A stretch of 64,000 bases of DNA from an uncultured Flavobacteriaceae bacterium (GTDB lineage Bacteria; Bacteroidota; Bacteroidia; Flavobacteriales; Flavobacteriaceae): positions 16,474 through 80,473 of the forward strand of contig CALGLR010000057.1 in the NCBI GenBank assembly GCA_937959395.1, read 5' to 3'. Both the position numbers and the translations under genes were made by a program. This document shows, piece after piece, positions 9,096 through 17,491 of this stretch. How positions within the stretch are numbered: position 1 is the first letter of the stretch; each line of letters starts with the position of its first letter. The notes below the pieces were generated by a model, which ran no database searches, was not told the DNA's origin, and saw only the letters and a list, made by a program, of their open reading frames with translations.

Positions 9096-9794
9096 TTATT
9101 TTATAATTTCTGCTTTACGAATGTAAACATTGCGTAAAGGCCATTGTCGATTGTCTGCTTCCACGGCATTAATTTTATCTACAACATCCATACCTTTAAT
9201 AACTTTTCCAAAAATAGTATAATCCCCATTTAAATGATGTGATGTTTTTTGAACAATAAAGAACTCATATGGTGAGGCTAATTTATAAGGGTTTTCAATG
9301 TCACTACTTGGCATGGAAACCATTCCTCTATAATGTTTGTATCCTCGTTTTGCATCATTAGGTAAAAGATACCGTCCTATATGTCTTCTTTTTTTTAATA
9401 CTTTGGTGTCATCACTATTTCCTCCTTGAATAATAAAGTCTTTAACAACACGATGAAATTGAGTACCATCAAATGCTTTACGCTTTGTTAAGTAAATGAA
9501 ATTAGCTCTATGAAACTTCGTCTTATCAAATAATAAAATTTCAATATCACCAAAGTTGGTTGTTAATCGTACTTTATTTTCTTTATTTTCTTTTTCATAT
9601 TGAAGATAGAAGTCCATAACAATACTGTCATTAAGAATTGGGAATTCTGGTTTAATAATAGAGTCTGTAACCTTATTTTTTTTATTTATTGAATTTGTTT
9701 TTTTTGTTTTCGAATCTTTGATTTTTGATTTTTTAGCATCACTTCCGCAGTTAAAGAGAAATAGAAGTGTAAGTATAAAAATTAAAGGTTTCAT
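9096..9794 (-). CDS. Cyclophilin-type peptidylprolyl isomerase, lipoprotein
   Basis: The 232-residue protein starts with a lipoprotein signal (LTLLFLFNCGSD, lipidated Cys at about 16). A Lys/Ser-rich linker and a cyclophilin domain from about residue 75 follow. The active-site signature is FDGTQFHRVVKDFIIQGG, followed by YKHYRGMVSMPSS, which replaces the usual RG-xxSMA-type motif. It should catalyse cis-trans proline isomerisation in the periplasm. The NGDYTIFGKVIKGMDVVDKI segment is the usual C-terminal cyclophilin motif. It is probably a single-gene unit. Confidence 0.9.
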   Translation of the reverse strand: MKPLIFILTLLFLFNCGSDAKKSKIKDSKTKKTNSINKKNKVTDSIIKPEFPILNDSIVMDFYLQYEKENKENKVRLTTNFGDIEILLFDKTKFHRANFIYLTKRKAFDGTQFHRVVKDFIIQGGNSDDTKVLKKRRHIGRYLLPNDAKRGYKHYRGMVSMPSSDIENPYKLASPYEFFIVQKTSHHLNGDYTIFGKVIKGMDVVDKINAVEADNRQWPLRNVYIRKAEIIK

Positions 9795-9822
9795 ATGTAG
9801 TTGTATATTTTGAAATTCAAAA

Positions 9823-9850
9823 ATAAAGAAAGCTGCCTTTTCAGACAGCT
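9823..9850 (-). terminator. Rho-independent terminator of the first amylase gene
   Basis: On the minus strand the stem AAGCTGTC/GGCAGCTT (with one U-G pair) and a short A-rich loop are followed by TTCTTTATTTTT. It lies 34 bp beyond the stop of the 9884 gene. The wobble pair works only in RNA of the minus strand, which supports the orientation. Confidence 0.7.
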
Positions 9851-9883
9851 TCTAATTACAAATAAATAATAAAAACAATTCAA

Positions 9884-11998
9884 TTATTCAATACTAATCT
9901 TTTTATTTGAAATAGTTCCGTTTACTTCAACTCTTAAAAAATAAAGTCCGCTATCTAATTTTAACTGGTTTCTATCTATAGTTACATTGTGTTTTCCTTT
10001 ACTTAAAGTATTAGAATATATAGTAATAGATTGTCCATTTATGTTAATAATTTTAATAGAAACTACTCCAGATGTATCTGTTACATTTAGGTTTAGTATC
10101 GCTTTATCTTTTAATGGATTTGGATAAAAACTAAAGTTTTTGACTATAGAATTATCATCTACGCTTAAACGACTTAAAGGAGAGCTATGCCAAGTGTTAT
10201 TATAATAATAAGGTTCGTTAGAACATGTGTTTAAATCTGAAGTTTGATTGTTTCCATTATTACTAAAAATGATATTAGAGCAATCTCCATCTATGGTTAT
10301 TGTTTCATAGCCATTATTTGAGTTGATTAATTGTTTTCCTGGCCATTGTCCATTAGTTGGTTCTAAATTATCATTCCAGGTATAGGCATGTGTGTAATTT
10401 TTTACATAAACTTCAAAGTTTCCAGAGTTTCCACCAGAAGGAGAAGCATGCCATGAATTATCGTAAAAATAAGGTTCATTGGAACATGTGTATAAATCAT
10501 CTGTTTTGTTACCTCCATTATTACTAAAGATCACATTAGAACAACTCCCAGTAACTGTTGCAGAAAACCAACCATTCCCTTCATTATTTAATGAGCTTCC
10601 TGGCCATTGCCCGTTAGTTGGGTTTAAATTAGTATCCCAACTATAAATTGTAGAATAATTTTGAGTATATATTTTAAAAGTTTCTGTGTCATCATTATCG
10701 TCATCATCATCATTATCTGTATTACCTTGATTAGTCCATACAGCATAATTGTTTCCTGAAGCCACAAGGTTCCAATTTTGTCCAGATGGTGACCAATTGT
10801 TAGGTCCCATTTTTACAGCTACATCATAATTATTTCCATTGGTAATGGCTGCATAAAGACCATTTTGCGCCGTTTGGATAGACGTGTTACTTTGGCTATG
10901 AATACCTGCTTCTTTACGAATACTTATTAAATTAGTAATCTCACCTTTTACAGTGTCACCCCAATCAAATAAATGTGGCCAATAAACACATGGTACACCA
11001 GGATGGGTTAATAAGTACGCATAAGTTTGTACTACATTACCGGCATTTAATACATTATTTGGGGTATCATATCTTGGTGTATCATGATTTTCAACAAATG
11101 TTGTATTATTTCTTGGATCCCATCCTATTCCTCCAGATGGCTCACCATTATTATTTAAATAAGAATAGTTATTATCTCTTATAACAGATTTTAAGGTGAA
11201 ATAAGTTGGAAAATCGAAAGCAGCAGATCCAGTACCGTTTATCCAGTCTTGAATGACTTGTTTGTTTGAATTAAAATTTTCACCTACAGAATAAGTAGGG
11301 TTTGTAGCGCCGTTATATAATCTAAAGTAATATTCATCGAAACCATGTACAAAATCATAACGCCATCCTTTGTACCCTATGTTTTTAAGATTATTTAAAA
11401 AATCAATAATACTATTTTGTACATATGTTTTTGTATGATCAATATCTCTCGCTGCTTCATAAGAAGTACCTGTGTCATTATTGCCTCTAGGATTAGTATT
11501 ATAATATTCTGGGACACTCCATACTTCATCATTAGAAGTAATGGCATCAGTTCCCCAAGCAGGGTTTGTAAAATCTACATAATTTGTAGATCCTACACGA
11601 TGGTTTATCACAATATCTGCAACAGGTTCTATTCCTTTTGAGTTTAATGTATTCAGCATATCTATATGAGCTTGTATGCTCCCATAATTATTAGCAAAAT
11701 TATTAAGTTCTCTAGGTAAGTAACCTTCTAGGGATCCAGCATCACTTGGTGGTGGTAACCATATTATGTCTATACCCATATCTGAGATTTCCTGAGATGC
11801 ATTATTAATAATGTTATACCAGTTGTTAGGGTTGTTTGCTGCAGATTCCCAATAGAAACCTTGAAGCATAACGCGATCGTCATTTGTTCGTTGTGCTGTT
11901 AAATAATAAGATGTAGCAAACAAAGCAAAAATTAAACAATACATTTTAGGAATTAGAAGTACTGTTTTAGTTGTTTTAAAAAGAGGATTAATTGTCAT
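9884..11998 (-). CDS. Secreted GH13 alpha-amylase with two starch-binding modules and T9SS tail
   Basis: The 704-residue protein has a signal peptide ending near LTAQ (about residue 36). Its GH13 catalytic domain contains DIVINHR (about 128-134), nucleophile Asp215 in GWRYDFVHGF, acid/base Glu240 in SVGENF, and Asp306 in FVENHDTPR. An acidic linker (DNDDDDDNDD) precedes two repeated CBM26-like starch-binding modules (about 441-520 and 528-608), each with the PTNGQWPG and CSNVIFSNN-type motifs. A T9SS sorting domain starts near FYPNPLKDK. It should hydrolyse alpha-1,4-glucan outside the cell. The 604-residue paralogue upstream has only one binding module. An operator-like motif at 12068-12096 is shared by both genes. 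Confidence 0.93.
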   Translation of the reverse strand: MTINPLFKTTKTVLLIPKMYCLIFALFATSYYLTAQRTNDDRVMLQGFYWESAANNPNNWYNIINNASQEISDMGIDIIWLPPPSDAGSLEGYLPRELNNFANNYGSIQAHIDMLNTLNSKGIEPVADIVINHRVGSTNYVDFTNPAWGTDAITSNDEVWSVPEYYNTNPRGNNDTGTSYEAARDIDHTKTYVQNSIIDFLNNLKNIGYKGWRYDFVHGFDEYYFRLYNGATNPTYSVGENFNSNKQVIQDWINGTGSAAFDFPTYFTLKSVIRDNNYSYLNNNGEPSGGIGWDPRNNTTFVENHDTPRYDTPNNVLNAGNVVQTYAYLLTHPGVPCVYWPHLFDWGDTVKGEITNLISIRKEAGIHSQSNTSIQTAQNGLYAAITNGNNYDVAVKMGPNNWSPSGQNWNLVASGNNYAVWTNQGNTDNDDDDDNDDTETFKIYTQNYSTIYSWDTNLNPTNGQWPGSSLNNEGNGWFSATVTGSCSNVIFSNNGGNKTDDLYTCSNEPYFYDNSWHASPSGGNSGNFEVYVKNYTHAYTWNDNLEPTNGQWPGKQLINSNNGYETITIDGDCSNIIFSNNGNNQTSDLNTCSNEPYYYNNTWHSSPLSRLSVDDNSIVKNFSFYPNPLKDKAILNLNVTDTSGVVSIKIININGQSITIYSNTLSKGKHNVTIDRNQLKLDSGLYFLRVEVNGTISNKKISIE

Positions 11999-12067
11999 AG
12001 TTGCATATTTAACTGTTAATTATTATCAATCTAACAATTTTTTAACTTTTTTTTTGAATTGAAAACC

Positions 12068-12096
12068 ACTACAACGTTTTCGAGTTGATAACTTTT
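12068..12096 (-). promoter_or_regulatory. Shared operator-like motif upstream of amylase 1
   Basis: A 29-bp block identical to 14229-14257 lies 70 bp upstream of the amylase 1 ATG. On the minus strand its core is CAACTCGAAAACGTTG, flanked by AAAAGTTAT and TAGT. Outside the block the two upstream regions diverge. The partly symmetric CAAC/GTTG ends and the CG-containing centre suggest a LacI-type maltodextrin repressor site, though the regulator is not encoded in the window. The rest of the 340-bp gap (11999-12338) is AT-rich and holds only this site and the terminator at 12276-12303. Confidence 0.65.
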
Positions 12097-12275
12097 GCTG
12101 TTTTTTGTGTTAAATAGGTGGAATTCTTATTTTTCTACTTAAATTTTAGTATTATCGCAATATATTTTAGATATTATATTAATTTGATATTTTAAATAGT
12201 GAAGAGTGTTTTTTATTTAAAATATGTTCTTTACTTTATGGATGTTTATTCTTCTTTTCTAAGACAAATAGAGAA

Positions 12276-12303
12276 CAAAAAAAGCTGTCCGATATGGACA
12301 GCT
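12276..12303 (-). terminator. Rho-independent terminator of the second amylase gene
   Basis: Perfect 8-bp arms AGCTGTCC/GGACAGCT flank a 5-nt loop. On the minus strand a run of seven T follows. It lies 36 bp past the stop of the 12339 gene. Confidence 0.85.
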
Positions 12304-12338
12304 CTAATTGCAAATAAAAATAATAAAAACAAGTTTTT

Positions 12339-14153
12339 CTATTCGATAATAATTTTTTGAATACTTGTCTTTTGGTTAGCTTTAATTCTTAAAAAATAAA
12401 GTCCAGACTGTAATTGTTGCTCATTCTTATTAAAAGAAACAGTTTGAGTTCCATTAGCCATTTTTCCTTTAAAAATAGTTTGAGATTTACCGTTTAGTTG
12501 TACTATTTCTACCCAAATAGCTTTTGTAGAATCTAAAACATTAAGGTTTATATAACCATCACTTTTTATAGGGTTTGGAAATATAAAAGGTTGATTAATG
12601 TTATTAATATCATTAACACCTAATACTCTAGGGCTTTCATGCCATGTACCATCATAATAATAGGGTTTATCATCACAAGTACTTAAGTCTGCAGTTTGGT
12701 TGTTTCCGTTATTGCTAAATATAACATTAGAACATGTTCCTGTTATAGTTGCCGATCTATAACCATCAACTATTTCAGATAATTCTGTACCTGGCCAAGG
12801 ACCATTAGATTCTCCACCAGCTGTAGTCCAAGTATAAACATGCGTAAAATTTTCTACATATACTGTAAACTCACCATCGTTTGTAGTGGTATCATCTTCA
12901 GTAGTCCAAACCGCATAATTGTTACCAGAACTAACAAGTGTCCAATCTGCACCTGTTGGAGACCAATCGCTTGGACCCATTTTCATTGCTACGTTAAAAT
13001 TTTCTCCACTAATAATAGCAGCATAAACACCATTTTGCGCTGTTTGAATAGCTAATGAACTTTGACTATGAATTCCTGCTTCTTTACGAATCGATATTAA
13101 GCTACTTATTTCTTGTTTTAAAGTATCTCCCCAATCAAATAAATGTGGCCAATAAATGCAAGGAACTCCAGGATGCGTTAATAAATAAGCATAAGCTTGA
13201 CCAACGTTTCCAGCATTTAATACATTATTAGGCGTGTCATAACGAGGTGTATCGTGGTTTTCTACAAATGTCGTATTATTTTTTGGATCCCATCCTATAC
13301 CTCCAGATGCTTCTCCGTTATTTGCTAAATATGAATAGTTGTTATCTCTTATAACAGATTTTAAAGTGAAATAGGTAGGAAAGTCAAAAGCTGCAGATCC
13401 AGTATTATCAATCCAATCTTGAATCACTTGTTTGTTAGAATCAAAGTTTTCACCTACAGAGAAAGTTGGATTTGTAGCATTATTATATAAAGTGAAATAA
13501 GACGTATCAAAACCATGAACTAAATCATAACGCCAACCTTTATATCCTATGGCTTTTAAATTGTTTAAAAACTCAATAATACTATTTTGTACGTAGGGTT
13601 TAGTGTGATCTATATCTCTTGCCGCATCGTAAGGATTTCCAGTGTCATTTTCACCCCTTGGGAATGTATTAGAATACTCAGGTTCATTCCAAACTTCATC
13701 ATTAGAAGTAATAGCATCAGTTCCCCATCTTGGGTTCTCGAAATCTAAAAAATTAGTGTTTCCAACTCTGTGGTTAATTACAATATCAGCAATAGGTTCT
13801 ACTCCTTTTGCATTAAGTGCATTAAGCATGTCTTTGTGAGCTTGTAAACTCCCATAGTTATTTGCGAAATTATTAAGTTCTCTAGGTAAATACCCTTCTA
13901 GTGATCCTGCATTACTTGGTGGTGGTAGCCAAATCATATCTATACCCATAGCAGAAATCTCTTGAGATGAGTTATTAATAATATTATACCAATTATCAGG
14001 GTTATTGGCAGCTGCTTCCCAATAAAAACCTTGTAATAGGACGCGATCATCGTTTGGTGCTTGCGCGGATGCAATTGTTGTTAAAAAAAACATGGATAGA
14101 AAGAGACCCGCTAGAGTCGTTTTCCATCTCTTTAAAGGGAAATTTTGTGACAT
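12339..14153 (-). CDS. Secreted GH13 alpha-amylase with one starch-binding module and T9SS tail
   Basis: The 604-residue protein is a close paralogue of the 704-residue amylase, with the catalytic domains nearly superimposable by eye. It has a signal peptide ending at ASAQ (about residue 31), nucleophile Asp210 in GWRYDLVHGF, Glu235 in SVGENF, and Asp301 in FVENHDTPR. One CBM26-like module (from about residue 432, FTVYVENFTHVYTW) and a T9SS tail (IFPNPIKSDG onward) follow. The two genes are in tandem on the same strand, each with its own terminator and its own copy of the upstream motif. They are therefore separate transcription units that probably arose by duplication, with later gain or loss of a binding module. 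Confidence 0.93.
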   Translation of the reverse strand: MSQNFPLKRWKTTLAGLFLSMFFLTTIASAQAPNDDRVLLQGFYWEAAANNPDNWYNIINNSSQEISAMGIDMIWLPPPSNAGSLEGYLPRELNNFANNYGSLQAHKDMLNALNAKGVEPIADIVINHRVGNTNFLDFENPRWGTDAITSNDEVWNEPEYSNTFPRGENDTGNPYDAARDIDHTKPYVQNSIIEFLNNLKAIGYKGWRYDLVHGFDTSYFTLYNNATNPTFSVGENFDSNKQVIQDWIDNTGSAAFDFPTYFTLKSVIRDNNYSYLANNGEASGGIGWDPKNNTTFVENHDTPRYDTPNNVLNAGNVGQAYAYLLTHPGVPCIYWPHLFDWGDTLKQEISSLISIRKEAGIHSQSSLAIQTAQNGVYAAIISGENFNVAMKMGPSDWSPTGADWTLVSSGNNYAVWTTEDDTTTNDGEFTVYVENFTHVYTWTTAGGESNGPWPGTELSEIVDGYRSATITGTCSNVIFSNNGNNQTADLSTCDDKPYYYDGTWHESPRVLGVNDINNINQPFIFPNPIKSDGYINLNVLDSTKAIWVEIVQLNGKSQTIFKGKMANGTQTVSFNKNEQQLQSGLYFLRIKANQKTSIQKIIIE

Positions 14154-14228
14154 TATCAGTTTATTTAGTTATTAATCAATGTTTAGTAAAAATAACAACA
14201 ATTTTTTCATTATTTATTATTATTAGTT

Positions 14229-14257
14229 ACTACAACGTTTTCGAGTTGATAACTTTT
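14229..14257 (-). promoter_or_regulatory. Shared operator-like motif upstream of amylase 2
   Basis: This block is identical over 29 bp to the one at 12068-12096, and it lies 76 bp upstream of the amylase 2 ATG. The surrounding sequence is not conserved between the two promoters, so the block is likely kept by selection as a regulator-binding site. Confidence 0.65.
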
Positions 14258-14369
14258 ATTTTTCAAGTAACTCATGGGTAATTACATGTTTTTAGTCGAT
14301 CATTAGTTTCTCAATATTCCTTATCTTCACAATGTAAAGGACTAAACAGTAACCTAAATTACCCCAAAT

Positions 14370-15011
14370 ATGGATTTCGAGATCTTTAAAGCCGCATTAG
14401 TTAAAATAGAAAAATTGCCACTGCCAGGTCAAACGTCTCAGTTTAAAATGTCACCACCTTATCGGGAAAAATTAATCACTCTACAAAAAGATAAAATTAA
14501 AAACGCTAAGAAAGCGGCAGTGATGGCTTTGTTTTATCCCAATATTGATGATAAAGCTTATCTTATTTTAATTCTTCGTAAAACATATAAAGGAGTGCAC
14601 TCTGCTCAAGTTGGTTTTCCGGGAGGAAAAGTAGAGCAGGAGGATGGTACTTTACAAAAAACAGCTTTAAGAGAAACGGAAGAAGAAATAGGAGTTCCTA
14701 TTCAATCTATTCAAGTCTTAAAGCAATTAACTCAGATTTATATACCGCCTAGTAATTTTTATGTACATCCTTTTATTGGAATTTCTACTGTCACTCCACA
14801 ATTTATAAAACAAGATTCTGAAGTCGAGGCTCTTTTAGAAATATCAGTTAGTGATTTTTTAAATGAAAATAGCTTAACAACTAAAACAGTATCAACGAAG
14901 TACGATAAAAAAATTGATGTCCCAGCTTATGAATTGAATGGTCATTTAGTATGGGGAGCAACAGCGATGATGCTTAGTGAGGTAAAAGACTTGATAAAAG
15001 AAGTATTGTAG
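14370..15011 (+). CDS. Nudix hydrolase, CoA pyrophosphatase-like
   Basis: The 213-residue protein has a Nudix box at about residues 90-114 (GGKVEQEDGTLQKTALRETE then EEIGV). It is preceded by the HSAQVGFPGGK stretch typical of the NudL/CoA-diphosphatase branch, with the characteristic Asp and the TALREtxEEIG ending. Members cleave CoA or related nucleotide diphosphates to phosphopantetheine and ADP; the substrate here is inferred. The ATG at 14370 is the first plausible start. The acyltransferase gene follows after 45 bp in the same direction, a pairing seen in related Flavobacteriaceae, so they may share a transcript. Confidence 0.85.
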   Translation: MDFEIFKAALVKIEKLPLPGQTSQFKMSPPYREKLITLQKDKIKNAKKAAVMALFYPNIDDKAYLILILRKTYKGVHSAQVGFPGGKVEQEDGTLQKTALRETEEEIGVPIQSIQVLKQLTQIYIPPSNFYVHPFIGISTVTPQFIKQDSEVEALLEISVSDFLNENSLTTKTVSTKYDKKIDVPAYELNGHLVWGATAMMLSEVKDLIKEVL

Positions 15012-15056
15012 TGCTTTAGTTTTTTTACATTTGTAAATTAATAGCTAAATTAATTT

Positions 15057-15869
15057 ATGGGATTATTCAAAAAAAATCCTTTTGGACATATACTTTTTGT
15101 AAAAAAATGGTTAATAAGAATTCTAGGCGCACTTTCGCATGGGCGTTTTAGAGGGTTTAATCAACTTCAAATAGAAGGATCTAAAATTATTAAAGATCTA
15201 CCGGAGACAAACGTTTTGTTTGTATCTAATCATCAAACTTATTTTGCAGATGTCGTTGCTATGTTTCATGTTTTTAATGCCAGTTTAAGTGGAAGAGAAG
15301 ATACTATTAAAAATGTAGGATACCTTTGGAACCCAAAACTTAATGTGTATTATGTAGCAGCAAAAGAAACGATGAGGTCGGGGATTTTACCTAAAATACT
15401 GGCTTATGTAGGTTCTATTAGTATTGAGCGTACATGGCGCAGTAAAGGTGAAAATATAAATCGTCAGGTAAAAATGAGTGATATTACAGCCATTAAAACT
15501 GCGCTTGATGATGGCTGGGTGATTACTTTTCCGCAAGGAACTACAACGCCGTTTAAGCCTATTCGTAAAGGTACAGCTCATATTATTAAGCAATATAAAC
15601 CAATAGTAGTACCTATTGTAATTGATGGTTTTAGGCGTTCTTTTGATAAAAAAGGGTTGCGTGTTAAAAAGAAAAATGTTTTTCAGTCTTTTGAAATTAA
15701 AGAGCCACTAAAAATAGATTATGAAAACGAATCTATAGATGATATTGTAGAAAAATTGGAATATGCTATAGAACAGCACCCTTCATTCTTGAAAGTAATT
15801 CCATTGAAGGATATAGAGGAAAATGAAGCCTTAAATAAGAAGCGACACCAGTGGTTTGATGAATACTAA
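15057..15869 (+). CDS. Lysophospholipid acyltransferase (PlsC-like)
   Basis: The 270-residue protein resembles 1-acyl-glycerol-3-phosphate acyltransferases. Motif I appears as SNHQTYFAD, an H-x5-D instead of the usual H-x4-D. Motif III appears as FPQGTTTPFKPIRKGTAHI instead of FPEGTR. A downstream IVVPIVIDGF matches motif IV. It would transfer an acyl chain onto lysophosphatidic acid or a similar acceptor at the inner membrane. The motif changes could mark a Bacteroidetes subfamily with another acceptor. The catalytic His and Asp are present, so I regard it as active. Confidence 0.82.
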   Translation: MGLFKKNPFGHILFVKKWLIRILGALSHGRFRGFNQLQIEGSKIIKDLPETNVLFVSNHQTYFADVVAMFHVFNASLSGREDTIKNVGYLWNPKLNVYYVAAKETMRSGILPKILAYVGSISIERTWRSKGENINRQVKMSDITAIKTALDDGWVITFPQGTTTPFKPIRKGTAHIIKQYKPIVVPIVIDGFRRSFDKKGLRVKKKNVFQSFEIKEPLKIDYENESIDDIVEKLEYAIEQHPSFLKVIPLKDIEENEALNKKRHQWFDEY

Positions 15870-15948
15870 TTTAGTAAGTCATTAGTTTGTGATATTACAA
15901 TTAGGTTAAAACAAATGAAACATACTTTTTTATAGTTTTATAATTTTA

Positions 15949-17376
15949 GTGTTATTCATAGGATGCGAAAAAAACAAATCAGAAACCATAAGTAAATCTC
16001 AAACTGAATTTATAGATTATCTTTTTCAAGATTACAAAGGTGAAAAACCTAGTGCTAGCTTTATCGTTATTAGAGATGGAGAAATTGTTACTTGTCAAAG
16101 TTTTGGTTACGCCAATTTAGAAAAAGCAATAAAAGCAAATTGTAATACCAACTACAGAATTGCTTCGATTACTAAGCAATTTACTGCAATGGCTGTTATG
16201 ATTTTGATTAATCAAGGAAAGTTAAGCTATGAAACTAAGCTGAATGACGTTTTTCCTGACTTCCCTGAATATGCAAATGATATTACCATACGAGATTTAT
16301 TAACCCATCGTTCGGGTCTTATTTCATATTTTAGTCTTTATCCAAGAGACTCTACAAAGCAGATTGTAGATAAAGATGTATTGGCGCTACTAAAACAACA
16401 GGATAGTCTTCTTTTTCAGCCAGGTAAAGAATTTGATTATAGTAATTCAGGCTATGCCGTTTTATCGCAAGTTATTGAGAAAGTATCAGGAAAAACGTTT
16501 AAAGAATTCTTGGAAGAAACTATTTTCAAACCACTCGAAATGAATAATTCAACCATACCTCAAAGCGGAGAAAACATAGTTAATCGTGCTTATGGCTATA
16601 AATCTAAAGATTCGGTTTATGAACTACATGATCAAAGTGGATGGAGTGCTGTTCAAGGCGATGGTGGTATTTATTCTTCTTTAAATGATTATTATAAATG
16701 GGATCAAGCTTTGTATACTGAAAAGTTAGTCTCTCAAAAAGATCTTAAAGATGCGTTTAGTAATTGGGCAGCACATGGAAAAAATGATGAGAGAGGATAT
16801 GGCTATGGATGGCATATACGATTTAAAAACGGTATAAAATATTTATATCATGGCGGTAGTTCTGCTGGCTTTAAAAATTATGGCGTAAGAATACCTAGTG
16901 CTAATATATCGGTTATGATATTTACTAATAATGATGATTTTGGACCATATAAATCAAAAAGAAAAGCTATTTTTTTAGCAAGTCTTTTTTCTAAAGGTAG
17001 ATTGTCAATTCCAATGACAACTTTAATAGAGAAGTATATTGATGAAAATGGTTTTGTTGATATAGAAAAAGGAATTAACAAACCAAAAGAAAGAGGGTTT
17101 CAATATGAAGACATTAGTGAAAAAGATTTTTTTGGTTTAGGTTTTGAGTATATAGGTAGTGGAGAATATGAAAAAGCATTTAAGACTTTTGATTATCTTA
17201 AAGTTAAGTATCCCAATTTTTTTGGAGGTTATTATGGACTTGCTCGTTATTATAAAATTAAAAATGAGAAAGAAAAAGCAATTAAATATTTTGAAAAAGG
17301 GCTTGAATTAGCAACAAGTGATTATCAATACAGTATTGATAAATCAAGAAAGATGCTTGAAGAATTAAGGAAATAA
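15949..17376 (+). CDS. Serine hydrolase (beta-lactamase class C/PBP-like) with TPR tail; signal peptide frameshifted
   Basis: The 475-residue reading has the class C set: SITK (catalytic Ser and Lys), YSN in FDYSNSGYAV, and HGG near the end of the domain. A TPR-like C-terminus follows (about 395-470). The annotated start is a GTG inside what looks like a lipoprotein signal ending LFIGC. An ATG lies at 15915 out of frame. Removing one T from the six-T run at 15926-15931 would join it to give MKHTFYSFIILVLFIGC, a convincing lipoprotein signal. The gene therefore seems to carry a one-base insertion, a slipping tract or a sequence error. As written, a GTG start would give only a stub of a signal. 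Likely substrates are peptides or esters. Confidence 0.8.
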   Translation: MLFIGCEKNKSETISKSQTEFIDYLFQDYKGEKPSASFIVIRDGEIVTCQSFGYANLEKAIKANCNTNYRIASITKQFTAMAVMILINQGKLSYETKLNDVFPDFPEYANDITIRDLLTHRSGLISYFSLYPRDSTKQIVDKDVLALLKQQDSLLFQPGKEFDYSNSGYAVLSQVIEKVSGKTFKEFLEETIFKPLEMNNSTIPQSGENIVNRAYGYKSKDSVYELHDQSGWSAVQGDGGIYSSLNDYYKWDQALYTEKLVSQKDLKDAFSNWAAHGKNDERGYGYGWHIRFKNGIKYLYHGGSSAGFKNYGVRIPSANISVMIFTNNDDFGPYKSKRKAIFLASLFSKGRLSIPMTTLIEKYIDENGFVDIEKGINKPKERGFQYEDISEKDFFGLGFEYIGSGEYEKAFKTFDYLKVKYPNFFGGYYGLARYYKIKNEKEKAIKYFEKGLELATSDYQYSIDKSRKMLEELRK

Positions 17377-17429
17377 TTTTTTATAATATTTAAAAAACAC
17401 GTTAAATAAGCTTAACATTTTTTAATTTT

Positions 17430-17485
17430 CCAACAGCCAACAGCCAACAGCCAACAGCCAACAGCCAACAGCCAACAGCCAACAG
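17430..17485. repeat. Heptanucleotide tandem repeat (CCAACAG) x8
   Basis: Eight perfect copies plus a partial ninth lie between the convergent serine hydrolase and membrane-protein genes, ending 4 bp before the stop of the latter. The same unit occurs four times at 3220-3247. On the minus-strand transcript the array forms the immediate 3' UTR. Confidence 0.95.
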
Positions 17486-17491
17486 CCAAAA

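Noticed and set aside
17430..17485. CCAACAG array as a CRISPR or phage attachment site
   Set aside because: The unit is 7 bp with no spacers, no cas gene is near, and the array has perfect tandem structure.
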